64,000 nucleotides of DNA. It comes from Gordonia polyisoprenivorans NBRC 16320 = JCM 10675 (GTDB taxonomy: Bacteria; Actinomycetota; Actinomycetes; Mycobacteriales; Mycobacteriaceae). Positions 33,114-41,921 of this stretch are shown here, in pieces. Numbering within the stretch: the first letter of the stretch is position 1; each line of letters opens with the position of its first letter. Both the position numbers and the translations under genes were made by a program. The DNA is taken from NCBI RefSeq assembly GCF_000241325.1, contig NZ_BAEI01000088.1:1-64000 (forward strand), in the 5' to 3' direction. A model generated the notes under the pieces. It worked only from the letters and a program-made list of their open reading frames with translations, was not told where the DNA came from and searched no databases.

Positions 33114-35186
33114 TCAGCGGGCGTTGTAGTCGAAGCGGCGTTTGTCCAGTTGACGGGTGAGGGCGGGTTCGAGAACGTGTGCGGCGGTGGCGGTCAGATG
33201 AGATTCGTCACGGTACAGCAGGATCTTGTTGCGGGCCGGGACGCAGGTGTCGTTCTCGCAGAGCAGGTTGTTGACCGACAGGGTGATGATGTCCTTGTCG
33301 CGGCCGCGGGCTTGTTCGGTGAGGATCGGTTCGTGACGGGTGACGTCGTCGAGGCGGAAATCGCAACGCGCCCAGTCGTCGAGGGCACCGGACATGCAGT
33401 CGGCGATCTGGAAGTTCGGGTACGGGGTGTCGGCGATGTAGACCAGTCGGGCACCCGTGGCGCGCAATGCGGCGAGGGTGTCGTCCCACGCTCGTGCCGA
33501 TTCGCCGTAGTCGGGAACGTAGGTCGACAGTGACGAGAAGATGATGATCTTCGGTGCGAGCGCGGCGATCTGGTGCAGGGCATCGTCTCGCCAACGAACA
33601 CAGTCCTCGGCGTTGAACGGGTCAGGGCGACCGGGTCGGGGCCGGAGATCCTGCGCCGGACACGCCGCCTTGGTGAACTGGTAGATCCGCCAGCCGTGCG
33701 CATTGCCGATGTCGCGCACGGTTTCCGACCATTGTTCGGCGTGTGAATCGCCGAAGAGGACGACGGGGATACCGTCGCCGGGACCGAAGGCATATTCGCG
33801 TCCGGGGCCGTACTCACCGACGCGGACCAGACAGTCGTTGGGCTCGGGGCGATCGTCGTAGGCCTGGAACGGGTTCGGCACCACGGGCCCTGAGGTGGCG
33901 GCATTCTCCTGCCCGAACACCGACTGATAGCTCAGCGCGGCGTTGCTGACGGTGTCGCGACTGGCCACCTTCACGGTGATCACGCCGGCGGTCATCGCGA
34001 CCGCGAGGCCGACGACGAGCCCGGTGAGCCCGACCGACAGCGACGCCGAATGATTGCGTCGCAGTTCGGTGTTGGCGATGATCGGTTCTTCGAAGAAGAG
34101 CGTCGAGGCGGTGGCGATCGCCAGTGACACCCCGCCGACAGCCAGCAGCGCCGGCCACGACGTCATGCCGGTCTGTGTCTCGAACAACACCAACGCCGGC
34201 CAATGCCACAGATACCACGCGTAGGAGACGCGTCCGAGGAAACGGATCGGCGCCAGCGACAGCAGGAATCCCGGGGTGAACATGTTGCCGGCGCGGGCGC
34301 CGATGTCGGCCGGAATCACCTGTCCGGACGCGATGATCAGGGCCGTCGACACGGTCGGGAGCAGAGCGGCGGTGCCCGGGTACGGGGTGCTCGCGCTGAT
34401 CGTCACCACCGAGGCGACGATGCCCGCGAGACCCGCCCAGCCCAGCGCGGCCGCCAGCCACCTCGTGGGCCGGGCACGTCGGGCCGCACCGATCAGCAGC
34501 GGCTCGGCCACGGCGAGTAGGCCGCCGACCCCGAATTGCCAGGCGCGGGTGTAGGTGGCCATGTAGGCGGTCGCCGGGTCGACCGGGGTGAGCCGGATGG
34601 CCCAGACGAGTGAGCCGACGGTGACCGCCCCGACCACCAGCAGGATCGACCAGCGGATCGAGACATGTTTGCGCAGTGGGGTTCTCGCAATGAGGACCGC
34701 GGCACCGAAGATGGTCAGCGGCCAGACGAAGTAGAGTTGCTCCTCGATCGCCAGGGACCAGAAGTGGGTGGCCAGGCTGCCGTCGATCGCGCCGGCGAGA
34801 TAGTCGGCATTCTGGGCGATGAAGTGCCAGTTGGCCAGATTCGCTGCCGCAGCAAGCAGATCGATGGACTGTTTGAACACCCGGAGCAGCGGCATCGTCA
34901 GCGCCGCACCGATCAACGACACCACGATCACCAGCGCCGCGGCGGGAATGATCCGTCGGGCGCGGCGTGCGTAGAACCCCTTGAACGACAACGTCCCCGA
35001 TCGTTCGAACTCGCGGATGAGCAGTCCGGTGATGAGGAAGCCCGAGATGACGAAGAACACGTCGACGCCGACGAAGCCGCCGCCGAAGCCGGGTACCCGG
35101 GAGTGGAAGACGACGACGAGAAGTACCGCCACACCCCGCAATCCGGCGATGTCGGTGAAGAACGCCGAGGTCTGGGGTCGGGTCAC
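33114..35186 (-). CDS. Acyltransferase-3 fused to C-terminal SGNH domain (OafA-like)
   Basis: GTG 35186 overlaps the upstream stop (GTGA) and gives 690 residues. The N-terminal acyltransferase-3 domain (about 1-370) starts DIAGLRGVAVLLVVVFHSRV with the catalytic His, and has GVDVFFVISGFLITGLLI, RRARRIIPAA and SLAIEEQLYFVWPL. About 11 membrane segments lead to an extracytoplasmic SGNH domain (about 430-690) with VVLFGDSHAEQW (Ser) and DESHLTATAAH (Asp/His). This architecture acetylates surface polysaccharides or peptidoglycan-linked sugars. It forms a coupled three-gene operon with a small one-helix protein and a GT2 synthase, so its target may be the GT2 product. Confidence 0.9.
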   Translation of the reverse strand: MTRPQTSAFFTDIAGLRGVAVLLVVVFHSRVPGFGGGFVGVDVFFVISGFLITGLLIREFERSGTLSFKGFYARRARRIIPAAALVIVVSLIGAALTMPLLRVFKQSIDLLAAAANLANWHFIAQNADYLAGAIDGSLATHFWSLAIEEQLYFVWPLTIFGAAVLIARTPLRKHVSIRWSILLVVGAVTVGSLVWAIRLTPVDPATAYMATYTRAWQFGVGGLLAVAEPLLIGAARRARPTRWLAAALGWAGLAGIVASVVTISASTPYPGTAALLPTVSTALIIASGQVIPADIGARAGNMFTPGFLLSLAPIRFLGRVSYAWYLWHWPALVLFETQTGMTSWPALLAVGGVSLAIATASTLFFEEPIIANTELRRNHSASLSVGLTGLVVGLAVAMTAGVITVKVASRDTVSNAALSYQSVFGQENAATSGPVVPNPFQAYDDRPEPNDCLVRVGEYGPGREYAFGPGDGIPVVLFGDSHAEQWSETVRDIGNAHGWRIYQFTKAACPAQDLRPRPGRPDPFNAEDCVRWRDDALHQIAALAPKIIIFSSLSTYVPDYGESARAWDDTLAALRATGARLVYIADTPYPNFQIADCMSGALDDWARCDFRLDDVTRHEPILTEQARGRDKDIITLSVNNLLCENDTCVPARNKILLYRDESHLTATAAHVLEPALTRQLDKRRFDYNAR

Positions 35187-35524
35187 GAGGCGGTCCACGG
35201 CAGCATGATGTCGAAGACCCCGAGCGCCACGGCGGCGAGGAAGACGATGGCCACGGTGTAACCGACGACCTCCCACGCGGTGATCCGGTTCCAATTGGGT
35301 GCGCTCGGGCGGCGTTCGGTGATCGGCGGCCGCGGCAGGCCGTCCGCAACGGGCAGGCGGTCGGTGGTGGGACCGCTCGCAGGGCCGGGATCCGGGTGGC
35401 CGGATGCGTGATCGCCGGGCTCCGGCGCACTGGGGTCAGGGGCACTGGGGTCAGGGGCACTGGGGTCAGGGGCGCTGGGATCAGGGCCGTCGAGATCCTC
35501 CGGAGCGGTCCACTCCCCTGTCAT
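35183..35524 (-). CDS. Small single-helix protein with Asp-Pro-Ser-Ala-Pro repeats
   Basis: ATG 35524 overlaps the GT2 stop (ATGA) and the stop overlaps the acyltransferase start (GTGA), giving 113 residues. Residues about 11-35 are repeats of DPSAP encoded by 15-bp DNA units at 35425-35493; the middle is Pro/Gly/Asp-rich; one membrane helix near the C-terminus (VVGYTVAIVFLAAVALGVFDIML) ends three residues before WTAS. Probably an anchored, flexible partner of the flanking synthase and acyltransferase, as small helper proteins are in cellulose- and alginate-type systems. No family recognised. Confidence 0.75.
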   Translation of the reverse strand: MTGEWTAPEDLDGPDPSAPDPSAPDPSAPDPSAPEPGDHASGHPDPGPASGPTTDRLPVADGLPRPPITERRPSAPNWNRITAWEVVGYTVAIVFLAAVALGVFDIMLPWTAS

Positions 35525-37173
35525 GCGAGGGTCCTTCGGTCGCGTGCGATGAGCACCCGCAGGAATTCGACGAGCAGCGGCACCGCCAGATAGCTGTAGA
35601 CGCCGGCGAACCCGATCATCATCCAGAACATCGGCAGTCCGCGGTCGGCGACGTCGATGATCGCGAATACCCAGAACCCGATGAGCGAGGCGCTCAACGA
35701 CACCGCGCCGAGCGCGCTGATGCTGCGTGCGAGGGTGTTGCTCACACCGACGGCACCGGTGGGTACCCAACCGATTTCGCGTCCGATGAGCTTGTGCACG
35801 ATGGCCACCGCATGCGCGAAACTGTAGGCCATCTGGATGCGCAGCACCTCCAGGCGCCAGCGTGTCCGCGACACCAGCGGGAACACCACCACATATACCC
35901 AGAAGCCGGCGAGGAAGGGAACGAGTTGGGCCGGCCGGATGTCCTCGGGGAATGCCGCCAGCATGATGATGCCCGGCACGAAGAACAAGAAGACGTTCAG
36001 CGCCGTCGTCAGATAGTAGAAGACACCGGCCCAGTGGGCCATCGACTGGCCGAGCGTCATTCGCCGACGATCCTGCGCCAGAGCCGGATTGGCGATCCGC
36101 GACAGTGATCCCATACACCAGCGATACTGCTGGTTCAGGAAGCCGGCGAGATCGGTGGGACAGAGCCCGCGCGAAAGCACCACCGGCACATAGCGAATCC
36201 GGAATCCCGCCTGTTGCAGGTGTCGGCCGGTGTGCAGGTCTTCGCTGTGTTCGATGGGCGCGAAGCCGCCGATACGCTGCAGCGCCGAGCGTCGATAGAG
36301 CGCCGAGGTGCCCACGCAGTTGGCGGCGTCGAGACGATCACGCGACGGCAGCACCCACCGATAGAAGAACTCCTGGGTGGCGCCGGCGGTCCGTTGGATC
36401 CATCCCATCCGTTCGGTGGTGGCGAAGCTCTGCGGGCTCTGCACGACGGCGACCTGCGGGTCGTCGAGGTAGGGCATCAGATGTGCGAGAAAGTCTCGGC
36501 GCGGACAGAAGTCGGCGTCGAAGATGACCACGACGTCACCGTCGGTGCGGTCGAACGCGTGCCGCAGATTGCCCGCCTTGCGGAGATGCCCGCGGTCGCC
36601 GCGCACGTGGTAGCCGAAACCGAATTCGGCCGCGAGACCGGCGACCTGAGGACGGTCGGCGTCGTCGAGGACGTGGACGGCCAGGGCGCCCGGCCACCCG
36701 AGACGACGGACGTGGGTGTAGGTGTTGCGCAGGATGTCGAGGCTCTCGCCGCAGGTCGGCAGGAACACATCGACGGAGACGAACCGGCCGCCGTCGGGAA
36801 CCCATGTGGCAGCGAGCCGTTGGTGTGTGCGCCAGGTCACACGTCGGGTGCCGAGTCCGGTGGCCAGGGACGCCACGGTGCCGACGACGTTGACGGCGAG
36901 GACGATCAGCGCCGGCCACAGCACGGGATGGGCCGTGGCGAACGCGGTCAGCGACCACGCCGCCAACCCGAACGCGACGAGCATGAGGAGGTGAATCCAG
37001 CGCATCTGCGGGCCGAGGTACTCATAGACCTCGTTGTCGGCGGGCGGGGTGACCGCGTGCGGCGGCGCGGGCTCGGGTGGCGCGCCGGCGCGGCGGCGGC
37101 CGGCCGCGCTCGCGGCGGCATCGAGCGTCGCGGCGTCGACGTCTGTGCCCCCGAGTGTGAGTCCCACGCCCAA
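35521..37173 (-). CDS. Cellulose-synthase-like processive GT2 glycosyltransferase
   Basis: 550 residues (TTG 37173; GTG 37167 is an equally possible start). Two membrane segments precede the GT-A domain: VHVLDDAD (first Asp), VVIFDADF (DxD, about 219-221), IEHSEDLHTGRHL (third Asp) and NQQYRW (Q(Q/R)xRW, about 348-352), then four more membrane segments. This is the BcsA/hyaluronan-synthase pattern, which both polymerises and exports a beta-linked glycan. No PilZ domain is seen at the C-terminus, so c-di-GMP control is not expected. Coupled to a small protein and an acyltransferase-SGNH gene. Polymer and donor (UDP-glucose, GDP-mannose or other) are unknown. Confidence 0.9.
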   Translation of the reverse strand: MGVGLTLGGTDVDAATLDAAASAAGRRRAGAPPEPAPPHAVTPPADNEVYEYLGPQMRWIHLLMLVAFGLAAWSLTAFATAHPVLWPALIVLAVNVVGTVASLATGLGTRRVTWRTHQRLAATWVPDGGRFVSVDVFLPTCGESLDILRNTYTHVRRLGWPGALAVHVLDDADRPQVAGLAAEFGFGYHVRGDRGHLRKAGNLRHAFDRTDGDVVVIFDADFCPRRDFLAHLMPYLDDPQVAVVQSPQSFATTERMGWIQRTAGATQEFFYRWVLPSRDRLDAANCVGTSALYRRSALQRIGGFAPIEHSEDLHTGRHLQQAGFRIRYVPVVLSRGLCPTDLAGFLNQQYRWCMGSLSRIANPALAQDRRRMTLGQSMAHWAGVFYYLTTALNVFLFFVPGIIMLAAFPEDIRPAQLVPFLAGFWVYVVVFPLVSRTRWRLEVLRIQMAYSFAHAVAIVHKLIGREIGWVPTGAVGVSNTLARSISALGAVSLSASLIGFWVFAIIDVADRGLPMFWMMIGFAGVYSYLAVPLLVEFLRVLIARDRRTLA

Positions 37174-37235
37174 CAGAATCGGTTACCGGCAACACCAATG
37201 CAATCCGGGACGCCTCCGGGCGCTACCGTTCTCGT

Positions 37236-38453
37236 GTGGTGTGGCCCTCTCCCCGATTTCGACGCCGAGCGATCCTCGGCGTCGTCGCCGTGCTGTGCGC
37301 TCCGGCGCTCGGTGCGTGCACGCCCACCGCGACGACCGTCTCGTCGGCGGCGTACTCCTCGCCCGCGCCGAGCGCCGACGCGCTCGCGGTCCGCGGGCAG
37401 CTCGTGAGCACCACCGAGGCGCCGGACGAGTGGGTGATGAGTCTTCCGTCGGGAACGCGGGCGAGCCGTATCGTCTATCGGTCGGTGTCGGGTGTCGACG
37501 GGACGAGCACGACGGTCTCCGGGGCGGTGTTCGTGCCCGACGGGACCCGCCCGGCCGGCGGCTGGCCGTTGATCGCGTACGCGCACGGCACGACCGGGAT
37601 CACCCGCGACTGCGGGCCCTCCGACCGGCCCGACATGCTCGGCGATCTCAAAGCGGTTGCGGCATTCCTCAACTCGGGCTATGCGGTGGCGACCACCGAC
37701 TACCAGGGGCTCGGGCTGCGGACCACCACGGCACCGCATCCCTACCTCGAGCCGCGGACCGCGGCCTACAACGTGATCGACGCCGTCCGCGCCGCCCGGT
37801 CCAAGGAACCGACGATCGGTGCGCGCTGGGTGGCCGTCGGCGCGTCGCAGGGCGGTGCGGCGGCGTGGGCGAGTGCCGAACAGTTCGCCGGGTACGGACG
37901 GGGCAGTGGAGCGATGCTCGGCGCGGTGGCCTCGGTCCCGTTGCTCGATGCGAGCTACCTCGTCGAACGCGCGCAATCGGGGGAACTGACCCCGGCTCAG
38001 CGCTGGTTGTATCCGATCCTCATCGAGGGTGTGGCACAGGCGAATCCGCAGATCGATCCCGACGACTACCTGCACGGCGTGGCCGCCGAGCGGGAGGCCA
38101 CGCTGGTGTCGTGTGCGGCGAACACGTCGGCGTTGACGGCGCGAATCCAGGCCGCCGACACCTCCGCCTTCACCCCGAGCACCGCCGCGGCCGCGGAGCT
38201 ACGTGGCGTCCTCGAGTCGATGTCGTTGCCCCGCAGCCACACTGACATACCCATCCTGGCGATGTACGGCAGCGTCGACGAGATCATCCCGGTCGACCGC
38301 ATGGAGGCGACGTTGCGCAAAGGCTGCGCGCTCGGCGACTCCGTGCAGCGCGTCCGGCGCGAGGGCGCCGGCCATTCCCTGGACCCCGGTCCACTGCTGG
38401 GCGAGTGGATCGCCGACCGCTTCGCGAATCGTCCGGCGGCGGGGAATTGCTGA
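37236..38453 (+). CDS. Secretory-lipase-family lipoprotein (copy 4)
   Basis: GTG 37236 (a second GTG follows at 37239), 405 residues. The signal peptide has basic FRRRAILG and lipobox LGAC (Cys about 28). Motifs as in the other lipase copies: HGTTGI, nucleophile VGASQGG, Asp in YGSVDEIIP, His in GAGHSLD. It is divergent from the GT2 synthase with only 62 bp between, so the two promoters must overlap. This copy stands apart from the other three, which are in the Wzz operon. Substrate unknown; a surface ester is the general expectation. Confidence 0.86.
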   Translation: MVWPSPRFRRRAILGVVAVLCAPALGACTPTATTVSSAAYSSPAPSADALAVRGQLVSTTEAPDEWVMSLPSGTRASRIVYRSVSGVDGTSTTVSGAVFVPDGTRPAGGWPLIAYAHGTTGITRDCGPSDRPDMLGDLKAVAAFLNSGYAVATTDYQGLGLRTTTAPHPYLEPRTAAYNVIDAVRAARSKEPTIGARWVAVGASQGGAAAWASAEQFAGYGRGSGAMLGAVASVPLLDASYLVERAQSGELTPAQRWLYPILIEGVAQANPQIDPDDYLHGVAAEREATLVSCAANTSALTARIQAADTSAFTPSTAAAAELRGVLESMSLPRSHTDIPILAMYGSVDEIIPVDRMEATLRKGCALGDSVQRVRREGAGHSLDPGPLLGEWIADRFANRPAAGNC

Positions 38454-38581
38454 GAAAGAATTCGTCCGACCGGACGACAGCGACACCGGTGCGCCGATCC
38501 GCGACGCGCGAGCGGCGGCGGTGGCCGCTATCGTGATGACCACTTGTCGGGAGTTGTGGGTGTGAGTGGAGTCATGCGCGG

Positions 38582-39433
38582 ATGAAAAACCTGGTGAAGC
38601 GAATTTACGACTCTGCACCGTTGTGGGCGTGGATCGTGATGGTCGTGTGCGTGATCGTGTTGGTGGTCGGTCTGGTGATCTCCTCGAATCGCACGGCACC
38701 GGCGTCGTCGAACGCTGCCAGCACCCCATCGGTGCCGAGCGCCACCGAACCGGCCGGCACCCCGGCGACCGTCGAGTTCATCGACTCCGCCAAGGCGGAC
38801 CAGAAGCAACCGAAGACGCTGCTGCTCCTCGGTGATTCGACGGGCGCCTCCCCCAACGGATGGGCGCCGCAGCTCGGGCAGGCGATCAGCACATCGCTCG
38901 ACCGGCCCGTGGCGACCGCGTACTGGAACACCCAGACCGCCAAATACGGGGCTCCCGTCGGACTCGGTTCGGGCCCCAACGGCGCCGTCGGATATTGGAA
39001 CGGCTCGGCCGCGGGTAAGAACGTGCAGTATGCGGTCGACAACCTGACCGCGCTGACCACCTCGCCGAGCGGTGCGGCGATCACCCCGGACCTGATCCTG
39101 GTGAACTTCGGGCTCACCGAGGACGCGAACGCGCCGTTGGCCACGAAGGTGCAGCCGCTGATCGCGGCATTGCAGAAGAAGTTCCCCGACGCCGGTATCG
39201 CCGTCATCAAGCAGAACCCACCACGCGACTCCGACAACAGCGATCAGGTGTCGGGGTATGCGTCGGCGATGGATGCGCAGGGTATTCAGGTGATCGACGT
39301 GTATTCGGCGTTTCCCGCCGATCCGGCTGCTCGGGCGTCGCTGATGTCCGACGGGGTCACCCCCAACGCGGCGGGCCAGAAATTGTGGGCCAAGTCGGTA
39401 CTCGCGGCGTTCGGTCTCCCCACCCCCACCTGA
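38582..39433 (+). CDS. SGNH-fold protein with missing catalytic residues
   Basis: 283 residues: one N-terminal membrane helix (WAWIVMVVCVIVLVVGLVI), a Ser/Ala/Pro linker (about 40-65), and an SGNH-like domain. Block I TLLLLGDSTGA has the usual Ser. The late block is DGVTPNAAGQK, where active SGNH enzymes have His in the Thr position (compare ITVHPNARGHE in the 60839 protein), and the usual GxND of block III is replaced by FGLTED. It may therefore bind rather than hydrolyse acyl sugars, or use another His. It is followed by the half-barrel glycosidase paralogue, itself lacking catalytic elements. Confidence 0.72.
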   Translation: MKNLVKRIYDSAPLWAWIVMVVCVIVLVVGLVISSNRTAPASSNAASTPSVPSATEPAGTPATVEFIDSAKADQKQPKTLLLLGDSTGASPNGWAPQLGQAISTSLDRPVATAYWNTQTAKYGAPVGLGSGPNGAVGYWNGSAAGKNVQYAVDNLTALTTSPSGAAITPDLILVNFGLTEDANAPLATKVQPLIAALQKKFPDAGIAVIKQNPPRDSDNSDQVSGYASAMDAQGIQVIDVYSAFPADPAARASLMSDGVTPNAAGQKLWAKSVLAAFGLPTPT

Positions 39434-39551
39434 GGGAATCTCCCGGGACACGCTTTTCACCCGGCCGAAGGACACCCTGTCACTTCCGTGTCGCGCGCTT
39501 TTACGGAACAATTCTGAGGAACGTCCATATCGAACCTGAGAAAGTCCTGTC

Positions 39552-40592
39552 ATGCACGCGCTCGCCACACCTCTTGCGCGCCGGATCGGCGCGGGTGTGT
39601 TGGCGGTCGGCATCGCCGGGACGATGGTCGGGGCGACGATGTGGTCACTGCCCAGTGCCGAACCGGCGACCACCACCAACCTGCAGGTCGCGCTGTCCTC
39701 GGTGGCCGAGGAACCGACCCAACTGGGCGTCACCGACGACCAGATCTATCGCATGTCCGACGCCCAGCTCAACGCCACGCTCGACGATCTGCAAGCCCTC
39801 GGCGTCACCGACCTGAGGGTCGGGGCCCCGCTGAGTTTCCTCCATCAGGACGGCGACGGGTGGGCGCGGCTCGATGCCATCGTCGACGGGGCACGCGCGC
39901 GTGGGATGACCGTGGTGATCGTGGCGTCGCTGAACTCCCCGTGGACGCCGTCCTCCGGACCGGCGGCGTCGTCGCCCGCAGAATTCGCCAACTTCGCGAA
40001 ACTGCTGGCCAGCCGATATCGCGGCAAGGTCGCCGGGTACGAGGTCTGGAACGAGGTGGGCACGACGATCAGCGCGTTCGTGCCGGCCGACGTCCTGCAG
40101 GATCTGCTCGACGCGGCCAGTGCCGCGATCCAGGCCGCCGACCCAGGTGCGCTGGTCCGAACCCAGCAGGTGCTCAGTCTGCTGTTGCCGACGCCGTCGG
40201 CGCCGGTTCCCGACGTCGTACAAACGGTCGTGCCGATGCCGTCGAGCGCGCCCGTGGTGCCGTCGGCTGCCCCCGCGGCGCCCGCCCCGGAGACCACACC
40301 GGACACCGATGCCACGCAAACACCGGGCGGTGGTGATGGCGCCGGTGGTGGCGATGCCGGTGGTGGCGATGCCGGTGGTGGCGCGACAAGCACGACGGCC
40401 ACCGCGACGCCGAGTGAGACCTCACAGACACCGACGGCGACGTCACCGGCGACGAATTCCCCTGCGACACAAACCGTTACACCCGACAGCGATCCACCCG
40501 ACGGCCAGCCCGGCGACGATCCGGGCGACACCGCAGCACGCCACGGCACCGTCGTCGACGGTCCGACCCCCGAGGTGGCGGCCGCGCACTAG
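39552..40592 (+). CDS. Half-barrel PslG-like paralogue with low-complexity tail
   Basis: 346 residues with a signal peptide (about 1-38). Residues 57-200 align with the first half of the 24483 glycosidase (ATLDDLQALGVTDLRVG, then VAGYEVWNEVG with the acid/base Glu at 168). The second half of the barrel, including the nucleophile Glu, is absent; it is replaced from about residue 205 by a Pro/Ala/Thr tail with GGGDAGGGDAGGG and TATPSETSQTPTATSP runs. The reading frame is open and coding in character throughout. A single-Glu half barrel should not hydrolyse glycosides by the family mechanism, so it may be a glycan-binding or structural protein, or a decaying gene with a replaced 3' end. Confidence 0.72.
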   Translation: MHALATPLARRIGAGVLAVGIAGTMVGATMWSLPSAEPATTTNLQVALSSVAEEPTQLGVTDDQIYRMSDAQLNATLDDLQALGVTDLRVGAPLSFLHQDGDGWARLDAIVDGARARGMTVVIVASLNSPWTPSSGPAASSPAEFANFAKLLASRYRGKVAGYEVWNEVGTTISAFVPADVLQDLLDAASAAIQAADPGALVRTQQVLSLLLPTPSAPVPDVVQTVVPMPSSAPVVPSAAPAAPAPETTPDTDATQTPGGGDGAGGGDAGGGDAGGGATSTTATATPSETSQTPTATSPATNSPATQTVTPDSDPPDGQPGDDPGDTAARHGTVVDGPTPEVAAAH

Positions 40593-40696
40593 GGACCCGC
40601 GCGTCGGCCAATTGCTGCGTTCGGCGATGTGCTCGGGTGATGATTCTCGGCAGACACGGCGCGAACCGTGGGCGTACCGAGAGCGAATGAGGCGAG

Positions 40697-41467
40697 ATGA
40701 CCACATCCCGAGACCACCGCGTCGATCTGCTCGCCGGATGGGAGCACCGCGCCGAGTGGCCCCTGGCGATCATTGCGACAATCTTCTTGGTTGCGTACTC
40801 CTTTCAGATCCTCGGACACCCCGACAGCGTCTGGATCGCGGTGCTGCGCGTCGTGCTGGTGGCGTCGTGGTTGGCCTTCGCCGTGGACTACGCGGTGCGC
40901 CTGGTGATCGCTCCCGAACGAGGGCGCTGGTTTGTCCGGCACCTGTTCGACCTCGCGGTGGTCGTCCTGCCGATGCTGCGGCCGCTGCGACTGATCAGTC
41001 TCGTCGTTCTGGTCGGCGCGTTGCAGAAGGCGATCGGCGGCGCCATCCGCGGGAAGGTGATCGTCTACACCGCGGCGAGCTCGGTGTTGCTGATCTATGT
41101 TGCCTCCCTTGCGGTTTACGACGCCGAGCGGGGGCACGCCGGTGCGACGATCACCTCGTTCGGCGATGCGGTGTGGTGGTCGTTCGTCACGGTCACGACC
41201 GTCGGCTATGGCGATTTCGCGCCGGTGAGCATCACCGGCCGAATCGTGGCCGTGCTGTTGATGCTCGGCGGGATCAGCCTCATCGGTGTCATCACCGCCA
41301 CCATCGCCTCCTGGATCGTGCAGCGGGTCGCCGAGGAGGACGACGCCGAACGCGCGGCGACCGCCGCCGAGATCCGGGAGCTGCGGGACGAGATCCGTTC
41401 GCTGCGAGATGCTCTCACCGACGGCGGGGTGGCCGGACGCACTGACCCAACGACAGAATTCACCTGA
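40697..41467 (+). CDS. Voltage-gated-type potassium channel
   Basis: 256 residues; ATG 40697 follows GAGGCGAG. Several hydrophobic segments, including an Arg-containing stretch (PMLRPLRLISLVVLV) like an S4-type helix, then VIVYTAASSVLLIYVASLAVY, the pore loop FGDAVWWSFVTVTTVGYGDFAP with the K+ selectivity filter TVGYGD, and a last helix (AVLLMLGGISLIGVITATIAS). A cytosolic tail, AEEDDAERAATAAEIRELRDEIRSL, has heptad spacing and probably forms a coiled coil that tetramerises the channel. No RCK domain. It is not related to the polysaccharide genes beside it. Confidence 0.9.
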   Translation: MTTSRDHRVDLLAGWEHRAEWPLAIIATIFLVAYSFQILGHPDSVWIAVLRVVLVASWLAFAVDYAVRLVIAPERGRWFVRHLFDLAVVVLPMLRPLRLISLVVLVGALQKAIGGAIRGKVIVYTAASSVLLIYVASLAVYDAERGHAGATITSFGDAVWWSFVTVTTVGYGDFAPVSITGRIVAVLLMLGGISLIGVITATIASWIVQRVAEEDDAERAATAAEIRELRDEIRSLRDALTDGGVAGRTDPTTEFT

Positions 41468-41510
41468 TCGGCCGAGTGTACCGTCCGAGTCGGGCTCCTA
41501 TGCTGGGCGG

Positions 41511-41909
41511 ATGTATCGGAGGATCGGCCTGGTGATCGCCCTGATCACCGTCGCGCTCGGCGCCGGCGCATGCGCCTCCGACGACGAATCCGTGCTCGGG
41601 ACAACGACATCCGCTGCCCCGGTCACCGAGATCGTGCTGGCACCCCAGCGCGACCCGCTGGCGACGACGTCGGTGGCCGACCTGTGCCGGGCGTATGACG
41701 CCGCGGCGGCCGTAACCGTCGAGAACGGCGGTGCGGATCGTGCCGCGATCGGTCCAGCGCTGCGTCATCTGGCACACCTCGCCTACACGTTCCCGGATGC
41801 CGCGGTGCGAGAGGACGCCGGATATGTGCAGAGCGTCGCCCACAACGGCTACACCGCCCCGCGCGACTTCTACGGCAGTACCGTCGCGATCAGCACGAGA
41901 TGCCGCTGA
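41511..41909 (+). CDS. Small lipoprotein of unknown function
   Basis: 132 residues from ATG 41511. Signal peptide with lipobox LGAGAC (Cys about 21), then an acidic/Thr linker and a domain with VADLCRAYDAAAAV and a final Cys in ISTRCR, which may form a disulphide. Similar short exported proteins are common in the order; function unknown. It lies 43 bp after the K+ channel and may be co-transcribed with it. The convergent menA stop is 12 bp away, and no strong terminator is visible between them. Confidence 0.78.
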   Translation: MYRRIGLVIALITVALGAGACASDDESVLGTTTSAAPVTEIVLAPQRDPLATTSVADLCRAYDAAAAVTVENGGADRAAIGPALRHLAHLAYTFPDAAVREDAGYVQSVAHNGYTAPRDFYGSTVAISTRCR

Positions 41910-41921
41910 GGCATATCTGAT

